64,000 bases of DNA from Protonemura montana. Lineage: Eukaryota; Arthropoda; Insecta; Plecoptera; Nemouridae. The DNA is taken from NCBI GenBank assembly GCA_947568835.1, contig OX387604.1:13979076-14043075 (forward strand), in the 5' to 3' direction. The translations under genes and the position numbers were made by a program. Position 1 is the stretch's first letter; each line of letters starts with the position of its first letter. A model generated the notes under the pieces. It made no database searches. It saw nothing but the letters and a program-made list of their open reading frames with translations, and was not told where the DNA came from. This document shows, piece by piece, positions 1 to 13,200 of this stretch.

Positions 1-1219
1 TAACCGAACCTAACCGAACCTAACCGAACCTAACCGAACCTAACCGAACCTAACCGAACCTAACCGAACCTAACCAAACCTAACCGAACCTAACCGAACC
101 TAACCGAACCTAACCGAACCTAACCGAACCTAACCGAACCTAACCGAACCTAACCTAACCGAACCTAACCGAACCTAAACGAACCTAACCGAACCTAACC
201 GAACCTAACCGAACCTTACTTAACCTCACCTCACCTCACCTCACCTCACCTCACCACACCTCACCTCACCTCACCTCACCTCACCTCACCTCACCTCACC
301 TCACCTCACCTTACCTCACCACACCTCACCTCACCTCACCTCACCTCACCTCACCTCACCTCACCTCACCTCACCTCACCTCACCTCACCTCACCTCACC
401 TCACCACACCTCACCTCACCTCACCTCACCTTACCACCCCTCCCCTCCCCAACCCCTCCCCTCCCCACCCAACCTCACCCCTCCCCCCTCCCCCCCCTAC
501 AACCACCCCACCCAAGCTTCCCTTCCCCTAACATAACATAACCTTACCTGATCTAACCTGACCTAACCTGACCTAACCTATTCTAACCTAACCTAACCTA
601 ACCTAACCTAACCTTACCTAACCTTACCTTACATTACCTTACCTTACCTTACCTAACCTTACCTTACCTTACCTAACCTAACCTAACCTAACCTAACCTA
701 ACTCACCTTACCTAACCTAACCTAACCTAACCTAACCTAACCTAACCTAACCGAACCTAACCGAACCGAACCTAACCGAACCTAACCGAACCTTCCCAAA
801 CCTAACCGAACCTAACCGAACCTAAACGAACCCAACCGAACCTAACCGAACCTAACCGAACCTCAGAGAACCTCAACGAACCTCACCGAACCTCACAGAA
901 CCTCACCGAACCTTACCGAACCTAACCGAACCTAACCGAACCTAACTGAACCTAACCGAACCTAACCGAACCTAACCGAACCTAACCGAACCTAACCGAA
1001 CCTAACCGAACCTAACCGAACCTAACCGAACCTAACCGAACGTAACCAAACGTAACCGAACCTAACCGAACCTATCCGAACCTAACCGAACCTAACCGAA
1101 CCTAACCGAACCTAACCGAACCGAACCTAACCGAAACTAACCGAACCTAACCGAACCTAACCGGACCTAACCGAACATAACCGAACCTAACCGAACCTAG
1201 CCGAACCTAACCGAACCTC

Positions 1220-1808
1220 ACCTAACCTCACCTCAACTCACCTCACCTCACCTCACCTCACCTCACCTCACCACACCTCACCTCACCTCACCTCACCTCA
1301 CCTCACCTCACCTCACCTCACCTCACCTCACCTCACCTCACCTCACCTCACCTCACCTCACCTCACCTCACCTCACCTCACCTCACCTCACCTCACCTCA
1401 CCTCACCTCACCTCACCTCACCTCACCTCACCTCACCTCACCTCACCTCACCTCACCTCACCTCACCTCACCTCACCTCACCTCACCTCACCTCACCTCA
1501 CCTCACCTCACCTCACCTCACCTCACCTCACCTCACCTCACCTCACCTCACCTCACCTCACCTCAAATCACCTCACCTCACCTCACCTCACCGCACCTCA
1601 CCTCACCTCACCTCACCTCACCTCACCTCACCTCACCTCACCTCACCTCACCTCACCTCACCTCACCTCACCTCACCTCACCTCACCTCACCTCACCTCA
1701 CCTCACCTCACCTCACCTCACCTCACCTCACCTCACCTCACCTCACCTCACCCCACCTCACCTCACCTCACCTCACCTCACCACACCTCACCTCACCTCG
1801 CCTCACCT
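1220..1808. repeat. Long CCTCA (TGAGG) satellite block
   Basis: About 590 bases of nearly uninterrupted CCTCA pentamers, with rare CCACA, CCGCA and CCTCG variants near the end, flanked on the left by CCTAACCGAA and on the right by the C-rich linker. Similar blocks lie at about 218-430, 5661-5836, 7288-7465, 8500-8848, 9851-10042, 11640-11966, 12661-13008, 15650-15969, 19951-20302, 23559-23719, 26550-26980, 28811-29007, 32035-32523, 32925-33095 and 33440-33536. On the + strand the pentamer is open in all frames but carries no ATG. On the - strand TGA falls in every frame. It is read as satellite, not coding. Confidence 0.9.
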
Positions 1809-1915
1809 TACCACCCCTCCCCTCCCCAACTCCCTCCCCACCAACCAACCTCTCCCCTCCCCCCTGCCCCCCCCCCCCCCCCCCCTCTCCACCCTCCCCA
1901 TCCTCCACTCCACTA
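1809..1915. repeat. Recurrent C-rich linker (representative copy)
   Basis: A G-poor linker of the form TTACCACCCCTCCCCTCCCC, then a poly-C run, then a segment ending ...CTAACATTACCTAACC, joining the CCTCA block to the CCTAA/CCTTA block. I count about 20 related copies, near 430, 1810, 5835, 7466, 8850, 10042, 11966, 13010, 15970, 20303, 23720, 26985, 27555, 27950, 29008, 29588, 29916, 31216, 32522 and 33105. Most are followed by (AACATAACC or AACATTACC)...CCTTACCTGACC. Its constant position makes it the best landmark of the higher-order unit. The complementary G-runs could form G-quadruplexes. Confidence 0.85.
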
Positions 1916-3780
1916 ACATTACCTAACCTTACCTGACCTAACCTGATCTAACCTGACCTAACCTAACCTAACCTAACCTAACCTAACCTAACCTAACCTA
2001 ACCTAACCTAACCTTACCTTACCTTACCTTACCTTACCTTACCTTACCTTACCTTACCTTACCTTACCTAACTTAACCTTACCTAACCTAACCTAAACTA
2101 ATCTAACGTAACCTAACCCAACCGAACCTATCCGAACCTGACCGAACCTAACCGAACCTAACCGAACCTAACCGAACCTAACCGAACCTAACCGAACCTA
2201 ACCGAACCTAACCGAACCTAACCGAACCTAACCGAACCTAACCGAACCTAACCGAACCTAACCGAACCTAACCGAACCTAACCTAACCTAACCTAACCTA
2301 ACCTAACCCAACCTAACCTAACCGAACCTAACCTAACCTAACCGAACCTAACCGAACCTAACCGAACCTAACCGAACCTAACCGAACCTAACCGAACCTA
2401 ACCGAACCTAACCGAACCTAACAGAACCTAACCGAACCTAACCGAACGTAACCGAACGTAACCGAACCTAACCGAACCTAACCGAACCTAACCGAACCTA
2501 ACCGAACCTAACCGAACCTAACCGAACCTAACCGAACCGAACCTCACCTCACCGAACTTAACCGAACCTAACCGAACCTAACCGAACCTAACCGAACCTA
2601 ACCGAACCTAACCGAACCTAACCGAACCTAACCTAACCTAACCTAACCCAACCTAACCTAACCGAATCTAACCGAACCTAAACGAACCTAACCGAACCTA
2701 ACCGAACCTAACCGAACCTAACCGAACCTAACCGAACCTAACCGAACCTAACCGAACCTAACCGAACCTTACCGAACCTAACCTAACCTAACCGAACGTA
2801 ACCGAACGTAACCGAACCTAACCGAACCTAACCGAACCTAACCGAACCTAACCGAACCTAACCAAACCTAACCGAACCTAACCGAACCTAACCGAACCTA
2901 ACCGAACCTAACCGAACCTAACCGAACATAACCGAACCTAAACGAACCTAACCGAACCTAACCGAACCTAACCGAACCTAACCGAACCTAACCCAACCTA
3001 ACATAACCTAACCGAACCTAACCGAACCTAACCGAACCTAACCGAACCTAACCGAACCTCACCGAACCTCACCGAACCTCACCGAACCTCACCGAACCTC
3101 ACCGAACATCACCTTACCTCACCGAACCTCACCGAACCTCACCGAACCTCACCGAACCTCACCGAACTTAACCGAACCTAACCGAACCTAACCTAACCCA
3201 ACCTAACCTAACCGAACCTAACCGAACCTAAACGAACCTAACCGAACCTAACCGAACCTAACCGAACCTAACCGAACCTAACCGAACCTAACCGAACCTA
3301 ACCGAACCTAACCGAACCTTACCGAACCTAACCGAACCTAACCTTACCTTACATTACCTTACCTTACCTTACCTTACCTTACCTTACCTAACCTTACCTA
3401 ACTTAACCTTACCTAACCTAACCTAACCTATTCTAACGTAACCTAACCTAACCGAACCTAACCGAACCTAACCGAACCTAACCGAACCTTACCGAACCTA
3501 ACCGAACCTAACCGAACCTAACCGAACCCGACCGAACCTAACCGAACCTAACCGAACCTAACCGAACCTAACCGAACCTAACCGAACCTCAGAGAACCTC
3601 ACCGAACCTCACCGAACCTCACAGAACCTCACCGAACCTTACCGAACCTAACCGAACCTAACGGAACCTAACCGAACCTCACCGAACCTCACAGAACCTA
3701 ACCGAACCTAACCGAACCTAACCGAACCTAACGGAACCTAACCGAACCTAACCGAACCTAACCGAACCTAACCGAACCTA

Positions 3781-5660
3781 ACCGAACCGAACCTCACCTC
3801 ACCGAACTTAACCGAACCTAACCGAACCTAACCGAACCTAACCGAACCTAACCGAACCTAACCGAACCTAACCGAACCTAACCTAACCTAACCTAACCCA
3901 ACCTAACCTAACCGAACCTAACCGAACCTAAACGAACCTAACCGAACCTAACCGAACCTAACCGAACCTAACCGAACCTAACTGAACCTAACCGAACCTA
4001 ACCGAACCTAACCGAACCTTACCGAACCTAACCGAACCTAACCGAACGTAACCGAACGTAACCGAACCTAACCGAACCTAACCGAACCTAACTGAACCAA
4101 ACCGAACCTAACCGAACCTAACCGAACCTAACCGAACTTAACCGAACCTAACCGAACCTAACCGAACCTAACCGAACATAACCGAACCTAACCGAACCTA
4201 ACCGAACCTAACCGAACCTAACCGAACCTAACCGAACCTAACCTAACCTAACCTAACCAAACCGAACCTAACCGAACCTAACCGAACCTAACCGAACCTC
4301 ACCGAACCTCACCGAACCTCACCGAACCTCACCGAACCTGACCGAACCTCACCTTACCTCACCGAACCTCACCGAACCTCACCGAACCTCACCGAACCTC
4401 ACCAAACTTAACCGAACCTAACCGAACCTAACCGAACCTAACCGAACCTAACCGAACCTAACCGAACCTAACCGAACCTAACCGAACCTAACCGAACGTA
4501 ACCGAACGTAACCGAACCTAACCGAACCTAACCGAACCTAACCGAACCAAACCGAACCTAACCGAACCTAACCGAACCTAACCGAACCTAACCGAACCTA
4601 ACCGAACCTTACCGAACCTAACCGAACATAACCGAACCTAACCGAACCTAACCGAACCTAACCGAACCTAACCTAACCTAACCTAACCTAACCGAACCTA
4701 ACCGAACCTAACCGAACCTAACCGAACCGAACCTCACCTCACCGAACTTACCCGAACCTAACCGAACCTAACCGAACCTAACCGAACCTAACCGAACCTA
4801 ACCGAACCTAACCGAACCTAACCTAACCTAACCTAACCCAACCTAACCTAACCGAACCTAACCGAACCTAAACGAACCTAACCGAACCTAACCGAACCTA
4901 ACCGAACCTAACCGAACCTAACTGAACCTAACCGAACCTAACCGAACCTAACCGAACCTTACCGAACCTAACCGAACCTAACCGAACGTAACCGAACGTA
5001 ACCGAACCTAACCGAACCTAACCGAACCTAACTGAACCAAACCGAACCTAACCGAACCTAACCGAACCTAACCGAACTTAACCGAACCTAACCGAACCTA
5101 ACCGAACCTAACCGAACATAACCGAACCTAACCGAACCTAACCGAACCTAACCGAACCTAACCGAACCTAACCGAACCTAACCTAACCTAACCTAACCAA
5201 ACCGAACCTAACCGAACCTAACCGAACCTAACCGAACCTCACCGAACCTCACCGAACCTCACCGAACCTCACCGAACCTGACCGAACCTCACCTTACCTC
5301 ACCGAACCTCACCGAACCTCACCGAACCTCACCGAACCTCACCAAACTTAACCGAACCTAACCGAACCTAACCGAACCTAACCGAACCTAACCGAACCTA
5401 ACCGAACCTAACCGAACCTAACCGAACCTAACCGAACGTAACCGAACGTAACCGAACCTAACCGAACCTAACCGAACCTAACCGAACCAAACCGAACCTA
5501 ACCGAACCTAACCGAACCTAACCGAACCTAACCGAACCTAACCGAACCTTACCGAACCTAACCGAACATAACCGAACCTAACCGAACCTAACCGAACCTA
5601 ACCGAACCTAACCTAACCTAACCTAACCTAACCGAACCTAACCAAACCTAACCGAACCTA
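3781..5660. repeat. Tandem 940-bp higher-order module (two copies)
   Basis: Two adjacent copies start at 3781 and 4721 with the same irregular head (ACCGAACCGA then ACCTCACCTC then ACCGAACTTA). They share rare variants at the same offsets: the doubled ACCGAACGTA at +260/+270 and ACCGAACCTG at +550. A third copy starts at 6347, with the doubled ACGTA again at +260 (6607). A diverged version starts near 10907. The shared rare variants show copying of whole segments, by unequal exchange or break-induced replication, and not independent slippage. Confidence 0.85.
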
Positions 5661-6346
5661 ACCTCACCTCACCTCACCTCACCTCACCTCACCTCACCTC
5701 ACCTCACCACACCTCACCTCACCTCACCTCACCTCACCTCACCTCACCTCACCTCACCTCACCTCACCTCACCCCACCTCACCTCACCTCACCTCACGTC
5801 ACCACACCTCACCTCACCTCACCTCGCCTCACCTTACCACCCCTCCCCTCCCCAACCTCTCCCCTCCCCCCCTCCCCCCCCCCTTCCACAGCTCAAACCC
5901 AGCCGCCCCTCCCCTAACATAACCTAACCTTACCTGACCTAACCTGACCTAACCTAACCTAACCTAACCGAACCTAACCGAACCTAACCGAACCTAACCG
6001 AACCTAACCGAACCTAACCGAACCCAACCGAACCTAACCGAATTTAACCGAACCTAAACGAACCTAACCGAACCTAACCGAACCTATCCGAACCTAACCG
6101 AACCTAACCGAACCTTACCGAACCTAACCGAACCTAACCGAACCTAACCGAACCTAACCGAACCTAACCGAACCTAACCGAACCTAACCGAACGTAACCG
6201 AACCTAACCAAACCTAACCGAACCTAACCGAACCTAACCGAACCTAACCGAACCTAACCGAACCTAACCGAACCTAACCGAACCTAACCGAACCTAACGG
6301 AACCTAACCGAACCTAACCGAACCTAACCGAACCTAACCGAACCTA

Positions 6347-7286
6347 ACCGAACCGAACCTCACCTCACCGAACTTAACCGAACCTAACCGAACCTAACCG
6401 AACCTAACCGAACCTAACCGAACCTAACCGAACCTAACCGAACCTAACCTAACCTAACCTAACCCAACCTAACCTAACCGAACCTAACCGAACCTAAACG
6501 AACCTAACCGAACCTAACCGAACCTAACCGAACCTAACCGAACCTAACTGAACCTAACCGAACCTAACCGAACCTAACCGAACCTTACCGAACCTAACCG
6601 AACCTAACCGAACGTAACCGAACGTAACCGAACCTAACCGAACCTAACCGAACCTAACTGAACCAAACCGAACCTAACCGAACCTAACCGAACCTAACCG
6701 AACTTAACCGAACCTAACCGAACCTAACCGAACCTAACCGAACATAACCGAACCTAACCGAACCTAACCGAACCTAACCGAACCTAACCGAACCTAACCG
6801 AACCTAACCTAACCTAACCTAACCAAACCGAACCTAACCGAACCTAACCGAACCTAACCGAACCTCACCGAACCTCACCGAACCTCACCGAACCTCACCG
6901 AACCTGACCGAACCTCACCTTACCTCACCGAACCTCACCGAACCTCACCGAACCTCACCGAACCTCACCAAACTTAACCGAACCTAACCGAACCTAACCG
7001 AACCTAACCGAACCTAACCGAACCTAACCGAACCTAACCGAACCTAACCGAACCTAACCGAACGTAACCGAACGTAACCGAACCTAACCGAACCTAACCG
7101 AACCTAACCGAACCAAACCGAACCTAACCGAACCTAACCGAACCTAACCGAACCTAACCGAACCTAACCGAACCTTACCGAACCTAACCGAACATAACCG
7201 AACCTAACCGAACCTAACCGAACCTAACCGAACCTAACCTAACCTAACCTAACCTAACCGAACCTAACCAAACCTAACCGAACCTA
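6347..7286. repeat. Third copy of the 940-bp module
   Basis: Starts with the same head as the copies at 3781 and 4721, carries the doubled ACCGAACGTA at offset 260, and passes at its end into a CCTCA block followed by the C-rich linker, just as the copy at 4721 does. The block from 4721 to 6347 is therefore itself a larger unit of about 1.63 kb. The C-rich linkers at 5835 and 7466 show the same spacing. Confidence 0.8.
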
Positions 7287-10200
7287 ACCTCACCTCACCT
7301 CACCTCACCTCACAGCACCTCACCTCACCTCACCACACCTCACCTCACCTCACCTCACCTCACCTCACCTCACCTCACCTCACCTCACCTCACCTCACCT
7401 CACCCCACCTCACCTCACCTCACCTCACCTCACCACACCTCACCTCACCTCACCTCGCCTCACCTTACCACCCCTCCCCTCCCCAACTCCTCCCCTCCCC
7501 AACCAACCTCTCCCCTCCCCCCCTCCCTCCCCCCCTCGCCACCCCTCCCCATCCTCCACTCCACTAACATTACCTTACCTTACCTGACCTAACCTGATCT
7601 AACCTGACCTAACCTAACCTAACCTAACCTAACCTAACCTAACCTAACCTTACCTTACCTTTCCTTACCTTACCTTACCTTACCTTACCTTACCTTACCT
7701 TACCTTACCTAACTTAACCTTACCTAACCTAACCTAAACTAATCTAACGTAACCTAACCCAACCGAACCTATCCGAACCTGACCGAACCTAACGGAACCT
7801 AACCGAACCTAACCGAACCTAACCGAACCTAACCGAACCTAACCGAACCTAACCGAACCTAACCGAACATAACCGAACCTAACCGAACCTAACCGAACCT
7901 AACCGAACCTAACCGAACATAACCGAACCTAACCGAACCTAACCGAACCTAACCGAACCTACCCGAACCGAATCTCACCTCACCGAACTTAACCGAACCT
8001 AACCGAACCTAACCAAACCTAACCGAACCTTACCGAACCTAACCGAACCTAACCGAACCTAACCTAACCTAACCTAACGTAACCTAACCTAACCGAACCT
8101 AACCGAACCTAACCGAACCTTACCGAACCTAACCGAACCTAACCAACCTAACCGAACCCAACCGAACCTAACGGAACCTAACCGAACCTAACCGAACCTA
8201 ACCGAACCTAACCGAACCTCAGAGAACCTCACCGAACCTCACCGAACCTCACAGAACCTCACCGAACCTTACCGAACTTAACCGAACCTAACCGAACCTA
8301 ACTGAACCTAACCGAACCTAACCGAACCTAACCGAACCTAACCGAACCTAACCGAACCTAACCGAACCTAACCGAACCTAACCGAACCTAACCAAACCTA
8401 ACCGAACCTAACCGAACCTAACCGAACCTAACCGAACCTAACCGAACCTAACCGAACCTAACCGAACCTAACCGAACCTAACCGAACCTAACCGAACCTT
8501 ACCTCACCTAACCTCACCTAACCTCACCTAACCTCACCTTACCTCACCTCAACTCACCTCCCCTCACCGCACCTCACATCACCTCACCTCACCTCAACTC
8601 ACCTCACCTCACCTCACCTCACCTCACCTCACCTCACCTCACCTCACCTCACCTCACCTCACCTCACCTCACCTCACCTCACCTCACCTCACCTCACCTC
8701 ACCTCACCTCACCTCACCTCACCTCACCTCACCTCACCTACCTCACCTCACCTCACCTCACCTCACCTCACCTCACCTCACCTCACCTCACCTCACCTCA
8801 CCTCACCTCACCTCACCTCACCTCACCACACCTCACCTCACCTCACCTTACCACCCCTCCCCTCCCCAACCCCTCCCCTCCCCACCCAACCTCTCCCCTT
8901 CCCCCCTCCCCCCCCCCCTTCCCCAGCTCAACCCCAGCCTCCCCTCCCCTAACATAACCTAACCTTACCTGACCTAACCTGACCTAACCTAACCTAACCT
9001 AACCGAACCTAACCGAACCTAACCGAACCTAACCGAACCTAACCGAACCTAACCGAACCTAACCGAACCTAACCGAACCCAACCGAACCTAACCGAATTT
9101 AACCGAACCTAACCGAACCTAACCGAACCTAACCGAACCTAACCGAACCTAACCGAACCTAACCGAACCTTACCGAACCTAACCGAACCTAACCGAACCT
9201 AACCGAACCTAACCGAACCTAACCAAACCTAACCGAACGTAACCGAACGTAACCGAACCTCACCGAACCTAACCGAACCTAACCGAACCTAACCGAACCT
9301 AACCGAACCTAACCGAACCTAACCGAACCTAACCGAACCTAACGGAACCTAACCGAACCTAACCGAACCTAACCGAACCTAACCGAACCTAACCGAACCG
9401 AACCTCACCTCACCGAACTTAACGGAACCTAACCGAACCTAACATAACCTAACCGAACCTAACCGAACCTAACCGAACCAAACCGAACCTAACCTAACCT
9501 AACCTAACCCAACCTAACCTAACCGAACCTAACCGAACCTAAACGAACCTAACCGAACGTAACCGAACGTAACCGAACCTAACCGAACCTAACCGAACCT
9601 AACCGAACCAAACCGAACGTAACCGAACCTAACCAAACCTAACCGAACCTAACCGAACCAAACCGAACCTAACCGAACCTAACCGAACCTAACCGAACCT
9701 CACCGAACCTAACCGAACCTTACCGAACCTAACCGAACATAACCGAACCTAACCGAACCTAACCGAACCTAACCGAACCTAACCGAACCTAACCGAACCT
9801 AACCTAACCTAACCTAACCTAACCGAACCTAACCAAACCTAACCGAACCTAACCTCACCTCACCTCACCTCACCTCACCTCACCTCACCTCACCTCACCA
9901 CACCTCACCTCACCTCACCTCACCTCACCTCACCTCACCTCACCTCACCTCACCTCACCTCACCTCACCTCACCTCACCCCACCTCACCTCACCTCACCT
10001 CACCTCACCACACCTCACCTCACCTCACCTCGCCTCACCTTACCACCCCTCCCCTCCCCAACTCCTCCCCTCCCCAACCAACCTCTCCCCTCCCCCCCCT
10101 CCCCCCCCCCCCCCTCGCCACCCCACCCCATCCTCCACTCCACTAACATTACCTAACCTTACCTGACCTAACCTGATCTAACCTGACCTAACCTAACCTA

Positions 10201-13200
10201 ACCTAACCTTACCTAACCTAACCTAACCTTACCTTACCTACCTTACCTTACCTTACCTTACCTTATCTTACCTTACCTTACCTTACCTTACCTAACTTAA
10301 CCTTACCTAACCTAACCTAAACTAATCTAACGTAACCTAACCCAACCGAACCTATCCGAACCTAACCGAACCTAACCGAACCTAACCGAACCTAACCGAA
10401 CCTAACCGAACCTAACCGAACCTAACCGAACCTAACCGAACCTAACCGAACATAACCGAACCTAACCGAACCTAACCGAACCTAACCGAACCTAACCGAA
10501 CATAACCGAACCTAACCGAACCTAACCGAACCTAACCGAACCTAACCGAACCGAATCTCACCTCACCGAACTTAACCAAACCTAACCGAACCTAACCGAA
10601 CCTAACCGAACCTTACCGAACCTAACCGAACCTAACCGAACCTAACCTAACCTAACCTAACCCAACCTAACCTAACCGAACCTAACCGAACCTAAACGAA
10701 CCTAACCGAACCTAACCGAACCTAACCGAACCTAACCGAACCTAACCGAACCTAACCGAACCTAACCGAACCTAACCGAACCTTACCGAACCTAACCGAA
10801 CCTAACCGAACGTAACCGAACGTAACCGAACCTAACCGAACCTAACCGAACCTAACCGAACCTAACCGAACCTAACCGAACCTAACCGAACCTAACCGAA
10901 CCTAACCGAACCGAACCTCACCTCACCGAACTTAACCGAACCTAACCGAACCTAACCGAACCTAACCGAACCTAACTGAACCTAACCGAACCTAACCGAA
11001 CTTAACCTAACCTAACCTAACCCAACCTAACCTAACCAAATCTAACCGAACCTAAACGAACCTAACCGAACCTAACCGAACCTAACCGAACCTAACCGAA
11101 CCTAACCGAACCTAACCGAACCTAACCGAACCTAACCGAACCTTACCGAACCTAGCCTAACCTAACCGAACGTAACCGAACGTAACCGAACCTAACCGAA
11201 CCTAACCGAACCTAACCGAACCTAACCGAACCTAACCGAACATAACCGAACCTAACCGAACCTAACCGAACCTAACCGAACCTAACCGAACCTAACCGAA
11301 CATAACCGAACCTAACCGAACCTAACCGAACCTAACCGAACCTAACCGTACCTAACCGAAGCTAACCCAACCTAACCTAACCTAACCGAACCTAACCGAA
11401 CCTAACCGAACCTAACCGAACCTCACCGAACCTCACCGAACCTCACCGAACCTCACCGAACCTCACCGAACCTCACCGAACCTCACCGAACCTCACCGAA
11501 CCTCACCGCACCTCACCGAACCTAACCGAACCTAACCGAACCTAACCGAACCTAACCGAACCTAACCGAACCTAACCGAACCTAACCGAACCTAACCGAA
11601 CCTAACCGAACCTAACCGAACCTAACCGAACTTACCGAACCTTACCTCACCTAACCTCACCTAACCTCACCTAACCTCACCTAACCTCACCTCAACTCAC
11701 CTCACCTCACCTCACCTCACATCACCTCACATTACCTCACCTCACCTCACCTCAACTCACCTCACCTCACCTCACCTCACCTCACCTCACCTCACCTCAC
11801 CTCACCTCACCTCACCTCACCTCACCTCACCTCACCTCACCTCACCTCACCACACCTCACCTCACCTCACCTCACCTCACCTTACCTCACCTCACCTCAC
11901 CTCACCTCACCTCACCTCACCTCACCTCACCTCACCTCACCACACCTCACCTCACCTCACCTCACCTTACCACCCCTCCCCTCCCCAACCCCTCCCCACC
12001 CCCCTCCACCCCCCTTTCCCACCCCACCCCAGCCTCCCCTCCCCTAACATCACTAACCTTACCTGACCTAACCTGACCTAATCTGACCTAACCTAACCTA
12101 ACCTAACCTAACCTTACCTAACCTTACCTAACCTTACCTTACATTACCTTACCTTACCTTACCTTACCTTACCTTACCTTACCTAACCTTACCTAACTTA
12201 ACCTTACCTAACCTAACCTAACCTAACCTAACGTAACCTAACCTAACCGAACCTAACCGAACCTAACCGAACCTAACCGAACCTTACCGAACCTAACCGA
12301 ACCTAACCGAACCTAACCGAACCCAACCGAACCTAACGGAACCTAACCGAACCTAACCGAACCTAACCGAACCTAACCGAACCTCAGAGAACCTCACCGA
12401 ACCTCACCGAACCTCACAGAACCTCACCGAACCTTACCGAACTTAACCGAACCTAACCGAACCTAACTGAACCTAACCGAACCTAACCGAACCTAACCGA
12501 ACCTAACCGAACCTAACCGAACCTAACCGAACCTAACCGAACCTAACCGAACCTAACCAAACCTAACCGAACCTAACCGAACCTAACCGAACCTAACCGA
12601 ACCTAACCGAACCTAACCGAACCTAACCGAACCTAACCGAACCTAACCGAACCTAACCGAACCTTACCTCACCTAACCTCACCTAACCTCACCTAACCTC
12701 ACCTTACCTCACCTCAACTCACCTCCCCTCACCGCACCTCACATCACCTCACCTCACCTCAACTCACCTCACCTCACCTCACCTCACCTCACCTCACCTC
12801 ACCTCACCTCACCTCACCTCACCTCACCTCACCTCACCTCACCTCACCTCACCTCACCTCACCTCACCTCACCTCACCTCACCTCACCTCACCTCACCTA
12901 CCTCACCTCACCTCACCTCACCTCACCTCACCTCACCTCACCTCACCTCACCTCACCTCACCTCACCTCACCTCACCTCACCTCACCACACCTCACCTCA
13001 CCTCACCTTACCACCCCTCCCCTCCCCAACCCCTCCCCTCCCCACCCAACCTCTCCCCTTCCCCCCTCCCCCCCCCCCCTTCCCCAGCTCAACCCCAGCC
13101 TCCCCTCCCCTAACATAACCTAACCTTACCTGACCTAACCTGACCTAACCTAACCTAACCTAACCGAACCTAACCGAACCTAACCGAACCTAACCGAACC

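Noticed and set aside
1220-1808. Long plus-strand open frame in the CCTCA block
   Set aside because: A stop-free pentamer satellite with no ATG. Openness follows from the repeat unit.
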